From DATARH01 sp050246595 (GTDB lineage: Bacteria; Pseudomonadota; Alphaproteobacteria; ATCC43930; CGMCC-115725): a stretch of 64,000 nt of DNA. The notes under the pieces are model-generated. The model searched no databases, was not told where the DNA came from, and was given only the letters and a program-made list of their open reading frames with translations. Shown here in pieces: positions 1-7,675 of the stretch. A program made the position numbers and the translations under genes. The DNA is taken from the NCBI GenBank assembly GCA_050246595.1, contig JBFWVT010000004.1, positions 84,203 to 148,202 on the forward strand, written 5' to 3'. How positions within the stretch are numbered: the stretch's first letter is position 1; each line of letters begins with the position of its first letter.

Positions 1-2
1 TG

Positions 3-236
3 CACCCGGTCGTCGGCGGTGCGATGTTCGGGGCCGGTCTTTACACGGTGAATATCGCCGGCATCGCGCCGCTGATCGGGATCACCCGCGGCGAATGGCG
101 GGAGCGGGGATTGATGGCGTTCCAACGGCTCGGGATGCATCTCCTCTACGGCATCACAACGGCCGTCGCGACAGACGCGCTGTCAAAGCCGTCTCAGCCC
201 TCTTCCGCGCGATACGACTGCGGATCCTGGCCGTAG
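3..236 (+). CDS. C-terminal end of a hypothetical membrane protein (5' truncated by window edge)
   Basis: An open frame enters from the left edge and stops at 236. About 77 residues are visible. A hydrophobic, glycine-rich stretch near the start (GGAMFGAGLYTVNIAGIAPL) and a second one (MHLLYGITTAVATDAL) suggest the end of a polytopic inner-membrane protein. The style is that of DUF1440/DUF6789-type small membrane proteins, but I cannot name the family from this fragment. Its last 43 bases overlap, tail to tail, the end of the AraC-type gene on the other strand. The internal ATG at 24 is probably not the start. Confidence 0.5.
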   Translation, partial: HPVVGGAMFGAGLYTVNIAGIAPLIGITRGEWRERGLMAFQRLGMHLLYGITTAVATDALSKPSQPSSARYDCGSWP

Positions 237-1096
237 GCGGCACGGAATGCGCGGGAAAAGTAGGTGCGGCTGGCATAGCCGACCTTGCCTGCGATCGCCG
301 CAACCGGCAGATCGGTGGTACGCAGCAGCTGCGCGGCATAGCGCAGCCGCACACGCTTGACGAAATCCATCGGGGTCGCGCCGAAGGCCAGCGAGAAGCG
401 CAGGGCGAACCCCGAACGGCTCATCCCGGCCTGCTGCGCGAGGGATCTCAGAGAATAGTCGCGCGCCGGGTTTTCGAGAATGGCGGTAACGACGCCGGCC
501 AGCCGCGAGTCGACCAGGCCAATCAGCCAAGCGGGTTCGCTTTCGCCGCGCAGAATCCGGCGCAGCAGCAGCACAAGGCATTGCTTCAGCAGAGCATCGG
601 CGAGAGCGCGCGTGCCGATCGTCGGCGCCGCGAGCTCCGCCAGCATTGCCTCAAAGGCGTGGCGCAGCGGATCGGTGCGCCTGAGATGCACCGCAATCAG
701 CCGGTCCAGACGGTCGAAGAGACCCAGACTGCCTGCATAGCTCGCCTCGATCATGCCGCAGACCACCAAGACGTCCGTCTCTCGCCCGGCGCGTGCGTTC
801 AGCAGCGCTTCGGCAAGCACGACGCAATTCTCGGATGCCAAGACGACGTTGAGATTTTCGCCCTCCGTCTCGATGCGATGCGGCGTGCCGCGCGGGATCA
901 GGATGAATTCATGCGTGCCGAAATCGATCACCTGGCCATCTTGCAATCGCAAGCTGCCGGAACCCTGCAACACGTAATGGATGATTGGGACGGTCGCCGC
1001 GTCGAGAGCGAGCGCCCAGCCGTTTTCAATCTCGCAGACCGCAAAGGACCGAACTTCGGCATCGAGGCTGTCCAGCAGCTTGTCGATTAGCTGCAT
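194..1096 (-). CDS. AraC family transcriptional regulator with cupin-type sensor domain
   Basis: This is a 300-residue regulator. The N-terminal part (about residues 10-190) has the AraC-type cupin pattern: a Gly-rich hydrophobic sensor with VLQGSGSLRL and LIPRGTPHRI. The C-terminal 95 residues form two helix-turn-helix motifs (YSLRSLAQQAGMSRSGFALRF, then a second ending in GYASRTYFSRAFRAAYG). I chose the ATG at 1096 (MQLIDKLLDSLDAEV) because AraC/Cupin_6 proteins usually begin this way. The frame stays open to 1255, so a longer form is possible. The effector is unknown. The gene lies alone between a convergent membrane-protein fragment and a divergent small secreted protein. Confidence 0.85.
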   Translation of the reverse strand: MQLIDKLLDSLDAEVRSFAVCEIENGWALALDAATVPIIHYVLQGSGSLRLQDGQVIDFGTHEFILIPRGTPHRIETEGENLNVVLASENCVVLAEALLNARAGRETDVLVVCGMIEASYAGSLGLFDRLDRLIAVHLRRTDPLRHAFEAMLAELAAPTIGTRALADALLKQCLVLLLRRILRGESEPAWLIGLVDSRLAGVVTAILENPARDYSLRSLAQQAGMSRSGFALRFSLAFGATPMDFVKRVRLRYAAQLLRTTDLPVAAIAGKVGYASRTYFSRAFRAAYGQDPQSYRAEEG

Positions 1097-1194
1097 CTGC
1101 ACGTCACCGAAGCCTGGACGGAACAATACATTGTATGAACGATTGGCCCATTGATTTGATCCATGTACAACACCCCCGCCTTCAACCAGGAAAG

Positions 1195-1222
1195 GTAACT
1201 TTTTCCGGCGCGGCATCGAACT
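1195..1222 (+). promoter_or_regulatory. SigF-like ECF promoter (GTAACT-N16-CGAACT)
   Basis: A -35 box GTAACT (1195-1200) is followed after exactly 16 bases by a -10 box CGAACT (1217-1222). This matches six other boxes in the window with the same spacing. It differs only at the last -35 base. It would start a transcript about 85 bases before the small secreted protein at 1316. Confidence 0.6.
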
Positions 1223-1315
1223 ATTTGTCAAACCGATCGACTGATCCTCCAGCAAGACAACTGGGTGGCGCAGTGATCTCGGCAGTCCAACGCTTTCGAT
1301 CGCGGGAGAACTACG

Positions 1316-1576
1316 ATGAGGAAGTCTCTTTTAGCAGCAGGTGCCGCAGCAGCGATGCTCGCGGTCACGTCACTCGGTTTTGCCGGAGGTGCACAAGCCC
1401 AATACCCGTGGCCGGGCTGGGACCCGTATTTTCGGTCAGTGCCGGGGTATGATAACCAGCCCTACTGGCCGGGCAACAGCTTTGCAGCTTCTCGCAACTA
1501 TCCGGATGGGGGCGCTTTCCCGCCGTTTGGCGACCCCTCCTACCCGGGGCCAAGGCTTCGCGGGGATGGTTTCTGA
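1316..1576 (+). CDS. Small secreted Pro/Tyr/Gly-rich protein
   Basis: An 86-residue protein. It begins with a clear Sec signal peptide (MRKSLLAAGAAAAMLAVTSL...GGAQAQ, probable cleavage after AQA). The mature part is short and rich in Pro, Trp, Tyr, Gly and Asn, with no cysteine. I do not recognise a family. It follows a SigF-like promoter, so it is probably part of the same envelope/metal stress response as the bufferin genes. The ATG at 1316 is preceded by a purine-rich GGGAGAAC stretch. The signal peptide is plain, but the function is unknown. Confidence 0.7.
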   Translation: MRKSLLAAGAAAAMLAVTSLGFAGGAQAQYPWPGWDPYFRSVPGYDNQPYWPGNSFAASRNYPDGGAFPPFGDPSYPGPRLRGDGF

Positions 1577-1826
1577 ACGAGTTCGGCATCAGACGGGCGC
1601 GCGGCGGGCATGGTGGCCGATAGGTCGCCGGCGCCGCTCGCCAACACCATCGTACCGGCCAACCGTACCTGCCAGCTCTATTGCCGCGAGCAAGCGGAAA
1701 ATGATGAGGTAGTCAGGACCGGGCTTCATCGGCGAGCTGCGTCCTTGGACGAAGAATAAACCTGGAAGAAATTTGAATGCATCGAGCGAAAATCCGCATG
1801 CAGCACCCGCACTGCATCTACCTTTC
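1577..1826. other. Intergenic stretch with no gene seen
   Basis: I see no supported coding region between the small secreted protein and the EcfG-type promoter box. Short frames here lack a ribosome binding site and recognisable composition. Confidence 0.6.
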
Positions 1827-1851
1827 GGAACGACGGCAACAAGCGGTCGTT
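1827..1851 (+). promoter_or_regulatory. EcfG-type general stress promoter upstream of the DUF4142 gene
   Basis: GGAAC (1827-1831), 16 bases, then CGTT (1848-1851) matches the alphaproteobacterial EcfG consensus GGAAC-N16/17-CGTT. It lies 37 bases before the DUF4142 start. DUF4142 genes are common members of the general stress regulon. Confidence 0.6.
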
Positions 1852-1888
1852 TAGACGATCAGATACAGTCCTGTTAGGGAGAAACAAC

Positions 1889-2533
1889 ATGCGGTGGACC
1901 ATCGGAAGTGCGGTTGCGCTGCCGGCTGCGGCACTGTTCATGGCTCTACCAGTACTGAGCAGCGCCGCCGAGGCGCAGTCGACACCGACGCAGCCCGGGC
2001 AGCAGGCGGAACAGCCCGCACAGCCCGCGCAACAGACCGAACAGCCGGCGCAGCCGCAAACGTCTCCATCGGCAGGTCGCGACGAATCTCCGCCGGGGAT
2101 CACGATCGTCTCCGAGCAGGACCGCTTTTTTGTGCACAAGGTCGCCACGGGCGCGATGCTGCAGATCGCGCTGAGCAAGGTCGCTGCGGAACAAACCGGC
2201 GATCCGCAAGTGCGGCAATTCGCGCAGAATACCGTCGACCAGTTCGGCAAGGCTGCCAAGAAGCTTCGCCAGATCGCCGGCGAGGTCGGCATCTCCATTC
2301 CCGAGCAGCCGCCGGGGCAAGTCCAAACCTTGAAGGATGCGCTCGCCGAACTCGAAATCGGCACCCTCAACCGGCAGTATTTAGCGCTGATCCTGCCGGT
2401 CAGCGTCGTTGCCGTGAACATGTTCGAGCAAGAGGCCAATGATGGAGCCAACCCGAAGCTTGTGAACTTCGCCCAGACCATGCTGCCGAAGATCAGGGAG
2501 CATCGAGCCAAGGTGGCGGAGTTGCGGGGCTAA
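1889..2533 (+). CDS. DUF4142 domain-containing periplasmic protein
   Basis: A 214-residue protein. It has a signal peptide (to about residue 30, ending AAEAQS), a low-complexity Gln/Pro linker (residues 32-70) and a DUF4142 four-helix, ferritin-like domain (about 78-214). The domain begins with DRFFVHKVATGAMLQIALSKVAAEQTGD and has the family's second half with conserved His/Glu positions. Members are periplasmic stress proteins of unknown activity. The start at 1889 follows GGGAGAAACAAC. An EcfG-type promoter lies directly upstream, so expression in stationary phase or general stress is likely. Confidence 0.85.
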   Translation: MRWTIGSAVALPAAALFMALPVLSSAAEAQSTPTQPGQQAEQPAQPAQQTEQPAQPQTSPSAGRDESPPGITIVSEQDRFFVHKVATGAMLQIALSKVAAEQTGDPQVRQFAQNTVDQFGKAAKKLRQIAGEVGISIPEQPPGQVQTLKDALAELEIGTLNRQYLALILPVSVVAVNMFEQEANDGANPKLVNFAQTMLPKIREHRAKVAELRG

Positions 2534-2633
2534 CACAGAGCAAACCACTCGACAAACGGCTTCGAGCACAGAGACACAGCGTGCCGGCGAGGGCCGTGCA
2601 GCTCCCGCCGGCCGAGAGGATGGGAGCAGAAGC

Positions 2634-3107
2634 ATGGATACCAGCAGGTTTTTGCGCGGCATGGCGGCCGGTTTCGGCGCCACGGTCATTCTCAGCATCT
2701 TCATGCTGATAAAGGCGGCCGCCGACATCGTGCCCGAGGCGAACGCGATCCAGGCCCTTGTCAAGGTCAGCACGATCTGGCTCGGCACACCGCTCTTGCC
2801 CTGGATCGGATGGCTGGAGCATTTCTTCATCGGCACGGTGCTGTGGGGCATCGCTTTTGCGATCGTGGAACCGGTGCTGCCCGGACCCGGCTGGCTGCGC
2901 GGGCTGATCTTCTCGACCGGCGCCTGGATCGTCATGATGGTCACGCTTCTTCCCGCCGCCGGGGCCGGGTTTTTCGGCGCCTATCTCGGCTGGGGAACTC
3001 CGGTCAGCGCGTTGATCCTGCATTGGATATGGGGCGTATCGATCGGCGTGATTTACGAATCCCCGCCGCTGCACCAGCTCCATTTCGGCCATCCGGCGCG
3101 GACCTGA
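2634..3107 (+). CDS. DUF6789 family membrane protein
   Basis: A 157-residue integral membrane protein with about four hydrophobic helices (roughly residues 12-32, 62-80, 95-118 and 128-150). The pattern LGTPLLPWIGWLEHFFIGTVLWG is typical of the DUF6789/YagU-like group. No catalytic motif is visible. A strong GGATGGGAGCAG ribosome binding site precedes the ATG at 2634. It sits between the DUF4142 gene and the thioredoxin operon and may be read with either. Confidence 0.7.
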   Translation: MDTSRFLRGMAAGFGATVILSIFMLIKAAADIVPEANAIQALVKVSTIWLGTPLLPWIGWLEHFFIGTVLWGIAFAIVEPVLPGPGWLRGLIFSTGAWIVMMVTLLPAAGAGFFGAYLGWGTPVSALILHWIWGVSIGVIYESPPLHQLHFGHPART

Positions 3108-3187
3108 TCGCCGCAGCCCGTGCGCCGGGGCTCGCATCCGCCGACGGTGACGGCTCGGCCTCGTCCCGATGGACGATCTCGCGGCGC

Positions 3188-3215
3188 GTAACCTTCCGCC
3201 GTGCCGAGCCGAACC
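3188..3215 (+). promoter_or_regulatory. SigF-like ECF promoter (GTAACC-N16-CGAACC)
   Basis: GTAACC at 3188-3193, 16 bases, then CGAACC at 3210-3215. It lies 72 bases upstream of the thioredoxin-like gene that heads the CcdA/selenoprotein AhpD/TlpA operon. Confidence 0.75.
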
Positions 3216-3287
3216 GTCGAATGCGGCGGCCCAGTCCGGAGGCCGGGGCTGGCGCATTCGGCATAGTCAATGCGTGTAGGTGGGGAA

Positions 3288-3680
3288 ATGATCGGAGTTC
3301 GTCTGGGTGTAGTCGCAGCGTTCATCCTTATTGCAATCGCAGGATCGGGTTTGGCCGCCCAGAAGCTCGCGTTCGACGAGGCGCGGTTCGCCGCGACGCA
3401 ACAGGCTAACCGCCCGATCCTGGTCGAGATATCCGCTCCGTGGTGTACGGTCTGCAAGCTGCAGAAGCCGATTATCGAACGCTTGGCAGCAAAGCCGGAA
3501 TTCAAGGACCTGACGATCTTCGAGGTCGATTTCGACACGCAGAAGGATGCGGTCAGGGCCTTGGGGGCGCATTCGCAAAGCACGCTGATTGCCTTCCGGG
3601 GAACCACCGAAACGGGCCGCTCGGTCGGGAACACGCACGAGGGCTCGATCGAAGCGCTGGCCCGATCCGCGCTGCAGTGA
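3288..3680 (+). CDS. Thioredoxin-fold periplasmic protein (DsbD-gamma-like)
   Basis: A 130-residue protein with an N-terminal membrane anchor or signal (residues 1-24), then a thioredoxin fold with the redox motif Cys53-Thr-Val-Cys56 in EISAPWCTVCKLQKP. This is the arrangement of the C-terminal domain of DsbD. It is followed after 7 bases by a CcdA-like membrane protein, so the two together probably rebuild a split DsbD that moves electrons to the periplasm. The ATG at 3288 has a GTGGGGA ribosome binding site. An upstream in-frame ATG at 3270 lacks one. It is the first gene after a SigF-like promoter. Confidence 0.85.
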   Translation: MIGVRLGVVAAFILIAIAGSGLAAQKLAFDEARFAATQQANRPILVEISAPWCTVCKLQKPIIERLAAKPEFKDLTIFEVDFDTQKDAVRALGAHSQSTLIAFRGTTETGRSVGNTHEGSIEALARSALQ

Positions 3681-3687
3681 GCCGACC

Positions 3688-4410
3688 GTGCTTGCCGGCA
3701 GTCTCGTCTTCGCATTCGCGGCGGGCGTGTTTTCCACGCTCTCGCCTTGTGTCCTGCCGATCCTGCCGCTGGTGCTCGGCGCGGCCGTTAGCGAGCACCG
3801 GTGGGGACCGGCCGCCTTGGCCGGCGGCTTGGCGCTCTCGTTCACGGTAGTCGGCCTGTTCATTGCAACAGTCGGGTTCTCAATCGGGCTCGACGCCGGC
3901 ATTTTGAGGAATATCGGGGCTGTCATGCTGATCGGGATCGGGCTGGTCCTGATCGTGCCGCAGCTCAGCGGCAGGGTCGCGCTGGCCGGTGCCGGGTTCA
4001 CCAGCTGGGCGGGCGAGATGACCAGCGGCTATGCCGCCCGGGGGATTGGAGGACAGTTTCTTCTCGGCGGCCTGCTTGGCGCAATCTGGGTTCCCTGCGT
4101 CGGCCCGACGCTCGGCGCCGCCTCGCTGATGGCCGCCCAGGGCGAAAACCTGCTTCAGGTAAGCGCGACAATGCTGTTGTTCGGGGTAGGCGCCGCTTTG
4201 CCTCTGCTCGGCCTCGGCCTATTGTCGCGCGAAGCGGTCATCCGGTGGCGCGGGCGTCTCGGCGGCTTCGCCGAGCACGGCAAGGCGCTTTTGGGCTTTA
4301 TCGCTGTGGCCGTCGGCATGCTTGTCTTGACCGGCCTCGACAAGCGGCTGGAAGCTGTTCTCGTGGCGGCCCTGCCCGAGTGGCTGATCCGACTGACGAC
4401 GCAGTTTTGA
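3688..4410 (+). CDS. ccdA: CcdA/DsbD-type transmembrane thiol electron transporter
   Basis: A 240-residue, six-helix membrane protein of the cytochrome c biogenesis CcdA/DsbD-beta family. The paired membrane cysteines are visible: Cys21 in TLSPCVLPILPLVLG, and one near residue 140 in GAIWVPCVGPTLGAAS. It carries reducing power from cytoplasmic thioredoxin to periplasmic thiol proteins. I chose the GTG at 3688, 7 bases after the thioredoxin-like gene, because the hydrophobic domain begins at once. A longer frame back to 3589 would overlap the previous gene. Likely clients are the neighbouring thioredoxin-fold, TlpA-like and selenoproteins. Confidence 0.85.
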   Translation: MLAGSLVFAFAAGVFSTLSPCVLPILPLVLGAAVSEHRWGPAALAGGLALSFTVVGLFIATVGFSIGLDAGILRNIGAVMLIGIGLVLIVPQLSGRVALAGAGFTSWAGEMTSGYAARGIGGQFLLGGLLGAIWVPCVGPTLGAASLMAAQGENLLQVSATMLLFGVGAALPLLGLGLLSREAVIRWRGRLGGFAEHGKALLGFIAVAVGMLVLTGLDKRLEAVLVAALPEWLIRLTTQF

Positions 4411-4453
4411 TCGGGCCGTATCGTCGCGGCAGCGATGCGGGAATGGAGGGGTC

Positions 4454-5560
4454 ATGAGTCCGATACCGTATGAGAACGCTCCGATACGGGTCCGCGACGA
4501 CCTTGCAGCGGCGCATCGGCGCGCTTGGGACCATATCGCGCGTCCCGGGACATGGTGGGACGGAAGCCAGCGCGTCGCGATTGCCGCCGAGACGCGCAAC
4601 GCGCCCGATTGTTCCCTCTGCCTCCAGCGCAAGGAGGCGCTGTCGCCGGCCGCGATCTCCGGATCGCATGACAGCCTTGGACAGCTGCCGGAGAATGTAG
4701 TGGAGGTTGTGCACCGGGTCCGCACGGATCCGGCGCGCCTGACCCGTAGCTGGTTCGAGGGCGTGATCCGGTCGGGGCTGACGCCGGAGCAATATGTCGA
4801 GACCGTGTCGATCATCGTGCATGTCGTCTCGGTCGATACGTTCACGCGCGGAATTGGGACACCGCCGCTGCCGCTCCCCGGCCCGGCGGACGGTGCGCCG
4901 AGCCGGCGACGCCCTACCCGCGCGAAGCCCGGTCCGGCATGGCTTTCCTGGATCGAGCCGGCCGATCTGACCAGGGCCGAGGCGGACATCTATCCACGCG
5001 GCCGGGAGCCAGCCAACATTCATAAGGCGATGAGCCTCGTACCGGCGGAAGTCCGAAGCTTTTTCGATATGTCGGAACACCAGTACCTCGGCGGGATCGA
5101 GATGCGCGACTTCAGCCGGGAGTTCCGGGCCATCACGCACGCCCAGATCGAGCTTCTCGCGGCGCGGGTATCGGTTTTGAACCGGTGCTTTTATTGAACG
5201 ACCAGCCACGCGCAACTGCTCCGTGCGAGCAGCCAGTACAACGGTGAAACCTACAATCTGAAAGCGGTACTCGGGGCCGCCGCGGACGATGCTGGCATCC
5301 CGCAAGGTCAAGTTCTGGTGGAGTTCGCCGAAGCGGTACTCGGCGAGGACGAGGAGGTATTGGTGCGGACGCGAGCGAGACTGATCGACCGACTGGGTGC
5401 CGACGCTCTGGTCGATGCCGCCGCTGTGGTCGCAAACTTCAATGCGATCGACCGGATTGCTGATGCGACCGGCATCCCGGTTGATCCGGAACGGCTCGAA
5501 CTGACGGCGGACCTCCGAGCGGAGCTTGAGATAAATGCGTTCGCCGAAGGCCGGACGTAG
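4454..5560 (+). CDS. Alkylhydroperoxidase-related selenoprotein (in-frame UGA = Sec248)
   Basis: Read through the TGA at 5195-5197, this is one 368-residue protein of the AhpD/carboxymuconolactone decarboxylase superfamily. The active site reads Asn-Arg-Cys245-Phe-Tyr-Sec248-Thr-Thr-Ser-His252, the AhpD pattern CxxC...H with the second cysteine replaced. The frame after TGA continues with family-like sequence (QLLRASSQYNGE...) to TAG at 5560. A family with C-or-U members annotated as '(seleno)protein' is known. A hairpin with a GU-containing loop follows the UGA. The gene is third in the thioredoxin-CcdA operon. Standard gene callers will report two broken frames (4454-5197 and 5318-5560). 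Confidence 0.88.
5195..5232 (+). promoter_or_regulatory. Sec UGA codon and SECIS-like hairpin of the AhpD-type gene
   Basis: The UGA is at 5195-5197. A stem CTGCTC (5216-5221)/GAGCAG (5227-5232) encloses the loop CGTGC. The loop G lies 26 bases past the UGA, inside the 16-37 base window described for bacterial SECIS elements. The structure is read by eye only. Confidence 0.6.
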
Positions 5561-5579
5561 CCAGCGAGATTCTTCATTG

Positions 5580-6197
5580 ATGCACAGGATTGGAGCCTTG
5601 CGTCTGCGCCTGAGTCGACAGCTCTTGCTGCTCCTGTGTGCGATCTTTCTCCGCCCCGAAATGTCGGCGGCGTCGGATCGGCCGGTTTTTCGCGGCTACA
5701 GTTCGCAATTCATCTACCTGCGCCCCCTCAAAGAGGTGGGACCGGCACAATTCCTTGACGGCGCCGGACAGCCGGTCGATTTCACCCGGTTCCGCGGCAA
5801 GGTCGTGCTCGCAAATCTATGGGCGACCTGGTGTGCCCCCTGCGCCTATGAAATGCCGGCTCTCAACCGCTTGCAGGCGGAGATGGGCGGCGATCGGTTC
5901 GCGGTCGTGGCCATAGCCCTCGACACGGCGGGTTTTGAGACGGTTGCGCCGTTCTTCCGCCGGCACGGTCTGAGGCATCTGCCGATTTATCTCGATCCGT
6001 CGCGTCGCACTGTCTCCACGGATCCGCGCTACCCAAAGGGAGCACCATTCACGCTGTATGGACTGCCGATCAGCTATCTGATCGACGATCGCGGCCGGAT
6101 GATTGGCTACCTCAAAGGGGTTGCCGATTGGACATCCCCGGAGACGAAGCAGTTTCTCACACACTTCACCACCGCGATCCAGACCGGCATAAAATAG
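5580..6197 (+). CDS. TlpA-like periplasmic thiol:disulfide oxidoreductase
   Basis: A 205-residue protein with an N-terminal signal/anchor (residues 8-30) and a TlpA/ResA thioredoxin domain. The redox motif is Cys85-Ala-Pro-Cys88 in NLWATWCAPCAYEMPALNRL. The cis-proline region is LPISYLIDDRGRMIGYLKG. It probably works in the periplasm with the CcdA-like transporter upstream. The ATG at 5580 lies 19 bases after the selenoprotein gene, so it is likely co-transcribed. The alternative ATG at 5535 would overlap that gene. Confidence 0.85.
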   Translation: MHRIGALRLRLSRQLLLLLCAIFLRPEMSAASDRPVFRGYSSQFIYLRPLKEVGPAQFLDGAGQPVDFTRFRGKVVLANLWATWCAPCAYEMPALNRLQAEMGGDRFAVVAIALDTAGFETVAPFFRRHGLRHLPIYLDPSRRTVSTDPRYPKGAPFTLYGLPISYLIDDRGRMIGYLKGVADWTSPETKQFLTHFTTAIQTGIK

Positions 6198-6242
6198 CGC
6201 AGGACCGAGCCACATGGACAGGGCGAAGGCATTGGTATTCGA

Positions 6243-6270
6243 GTAACCCGGAGACCGCTTCGAACGAACT
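6243..6270 (+). promoter_or_regulatory. SigF-like ECF promoter (GTAACC-N16-CGAACT)
   Basis: GTAACC at 6243-6248, exactly 16 bases, CGAACT at 6265-6270. It lies 54 bases upstream of the small membrane protein that precedes the deiodinase-like selenoprotein. The TT usually following the -35 box is CG here. Confidence 0.65.
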
Positions 6271-6324
6271 GCAAGATGAATGGGCTCCGATCAAGCCCAC
6301 CTGTGTTTCCGGCTGGAGATCTGC

Positions 6325-6657
6325 ATGGCCAGAAACTTCCTCCGACGATCGGGACTGCTCTTGCGGTTTGGCGAGTCGGGACGTGAGATCGCGGCGGCCT
6401 GGCTTCTTGCTTTGTTTATCGCCGCCGCCAGCTTGTCGGTGCTCGGCATTGGTCCGTACTGTGCCGATGACGGCGTCTCTGTGGTGGCCACCCCGCACAT
6501 CGGCGATTATCTCCACTCGGCCGATGGGCCATGGAAAGATCCCGGGTTTGCGGAGAAAACCGGCTACAGCGCAAGGCCGGTCTATTCCGCGAGTGGCAAC
6601 GGAATGCGCTTGCCCCTGCACGGTGCTGACGGCCCGCAGGAGCAGCGCCTATGCTGA
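6325..6657 (+). CDS. Hypothetical small single-pass membrane protein
   Basis: A 110-residue protein with one strong transmembrane helix (about residues 20-43, REIAAAWLLALFIAAASLSV) followed by a polar, presumably periplasmic tail with two cysteines. No family is recognised. The ATG at 6325 has a GGAGATCTGC ribosome binding site. It lies behind a SigF-like promoter and 34 bases ahead of the deiodinase-like selenoprotein, so the two probably form an operon. The TGA at its end is not followed by family-like sequence, so I treat it as a true stop. Confidence 0.55.
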   Translation: MARNFLRRSGLLLRFGESGREIAAAWLLALFIAAASLSVLGIGPYCADDGVSVVATPHIGDYLHSADGPWKDPGFAEKTGYSARPVYSASGNGMRLPLHGADGPQEQRLC

Positions 6658-6691
6658 GCTTTCTCGACAGCAAGAGGCACACAGGGAGGTG

Positions 6692-7360
6692 ATGATGGAG
6701 ATTTCCTATCCTCCGGTCGAAGACGTTACGGACGAGGCGCTCCAGCGGATGAACATTTCGCGCGATGACTACGCACGAATGCGCGCCGAGCGGGTCGAGC
6801 GCGAGCGGCAGGCTCCGGCGGTCGGCGCCCCAGCGCCGGACTTTACCGTCGAGCGGCTCTCCTCGACAGGTAAACGCACCGGCGCGATGTTCCAGCTCTC
6901 GTCAGCCCAAGGCAGGCCGGTCGCATTGATCTTCGGTTCCTACACCTGACCGCCGTTTCGTGCCCATGCCGTGCGCATGAACGAAATTTATGAGCAGTAC
7001 AGGGACAGGATAGATTTCTATCTTGTCTACATTCAGGAGGCTCATCCGATCGACGGCTGGCTGACGCTCAGCAACATCGAGCAGGAAGTCCTTTACGCCC
7101 AGCCCCAGACCCCCGACGAGCGCGCTGCGATTGCTGGAATCTGCATGCTCGATCTCGGTTTCAAGATGCCGATGCTGCTCGACAATATGGACAACGAGGT
7201 CGACCGGAAGTATGCCGCATTGCCCGAGCGTCTTTATGTCCTCGACAAGGATGGCATAATCGCCTATCGCGGCGTCATGGGATCGCGCGGTTTCGACGTA
7301 GAGAGCTGGCACGAAGCTATCCAAACGCAATGGACAAATTACGAATCGCCGCTATTGTAA
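6692..7360 (+). CDS. Iodothyronine deiodinase-like selenoprotein (in-frame UGA = Sec86)
   Basis: Read through TGA at 6947-6949, this is a 222-residue thioredoxin-fold protein. Its active site is Phe-Gly-Ser-Tyr-Thr-Sec86-Pro-Pro-Phe-Arg, matching the deiodinase signature FGSCTUPPF. A second deiodinase hallmark, VYIQEAHPIDGW, lies about 36 residues later. Bacterial members are not known to act on thyroid hormone and are best seen as peroxiredoxin/thioredoxin-like thiol or hydroperoxide enzymes. There is no signal peptide, so it is cytoplasmic. The start ATG-ATG at 6692/6695 follows GGGAGGT. A GU-loop hairpin sits after the UGA. Gene callers will split it into 6692-6949 and 6971-7360. Confidence 0.9.
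6947..6979 (+). promoter_or_regulatory. Sec UGA codon and SECIS-like hairpin of the deiodinase-like gene
   Basis: UGA at 6947-6949. Stem CATGC (6965-6969)/GCATG (6975-6979) closes the loop CGTGC, the same five-base loop as in the AhpD-type gene. The loop G is 22 bases past the UGA. Confidence 0.6.
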
Positions 7361-7450
7361 GAAGAACCAGCATGCATCAATCGGTATAATCTCGGCTTTT
7401 TCCATGTCGCATGCCGGGCAGGCGATCGTGAATTTGAGGCTGACTGGCAT
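7352..7450 (-). pseudogene. Truncated remnant of a GDCCVxC-family gene
   Basis: A 32-codon frame begins at ATG 7450. It contains CPACDMEKAEIIPIDACWFF, which lines up with the N-terminal half of the intact GDCCVxC protein at 9361-9555 (CPECATEKLETMPTNACQFF). It then stops at TAG 7352. The zinc-ribbon-like second half (GCGELLRP...GDCCVFCSYG) is missing, and the end overlaps the last codons of the deiodinase-like gene on the other strand. I read it as a 3'-deleted second copy. It could still be translated as a small CxxC peptide. Confidence 0.5.
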
Positions 7451-7675
7451 CCCCAAAGGCGCTGGGAATTGAGCAATCCTCCCGGAGACGCGCCGGCCAG
7501 AATTCGCCGCACCTGATAGCTCCAGCTGACAGGTGTTCGCCGGCAATGAAGGCCCGCGACGTTGATTGATAACAGAGTGCTCGGCAACGTTGTTGCCATG
7601 GGCAGGCTGCGGAATAATCTTAGGGCCGAACGACTGGGCTTGCGAGGTCGCGATCCCCTCTGGTCGGGAGCTGAA

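Noticed and set aside
6655..6657. TGA ending the small membrane protein as another Sec codon
   Set aside because: The downstream frame shows no family-like sequence, and a good ribosome binding site for the next gene follows.
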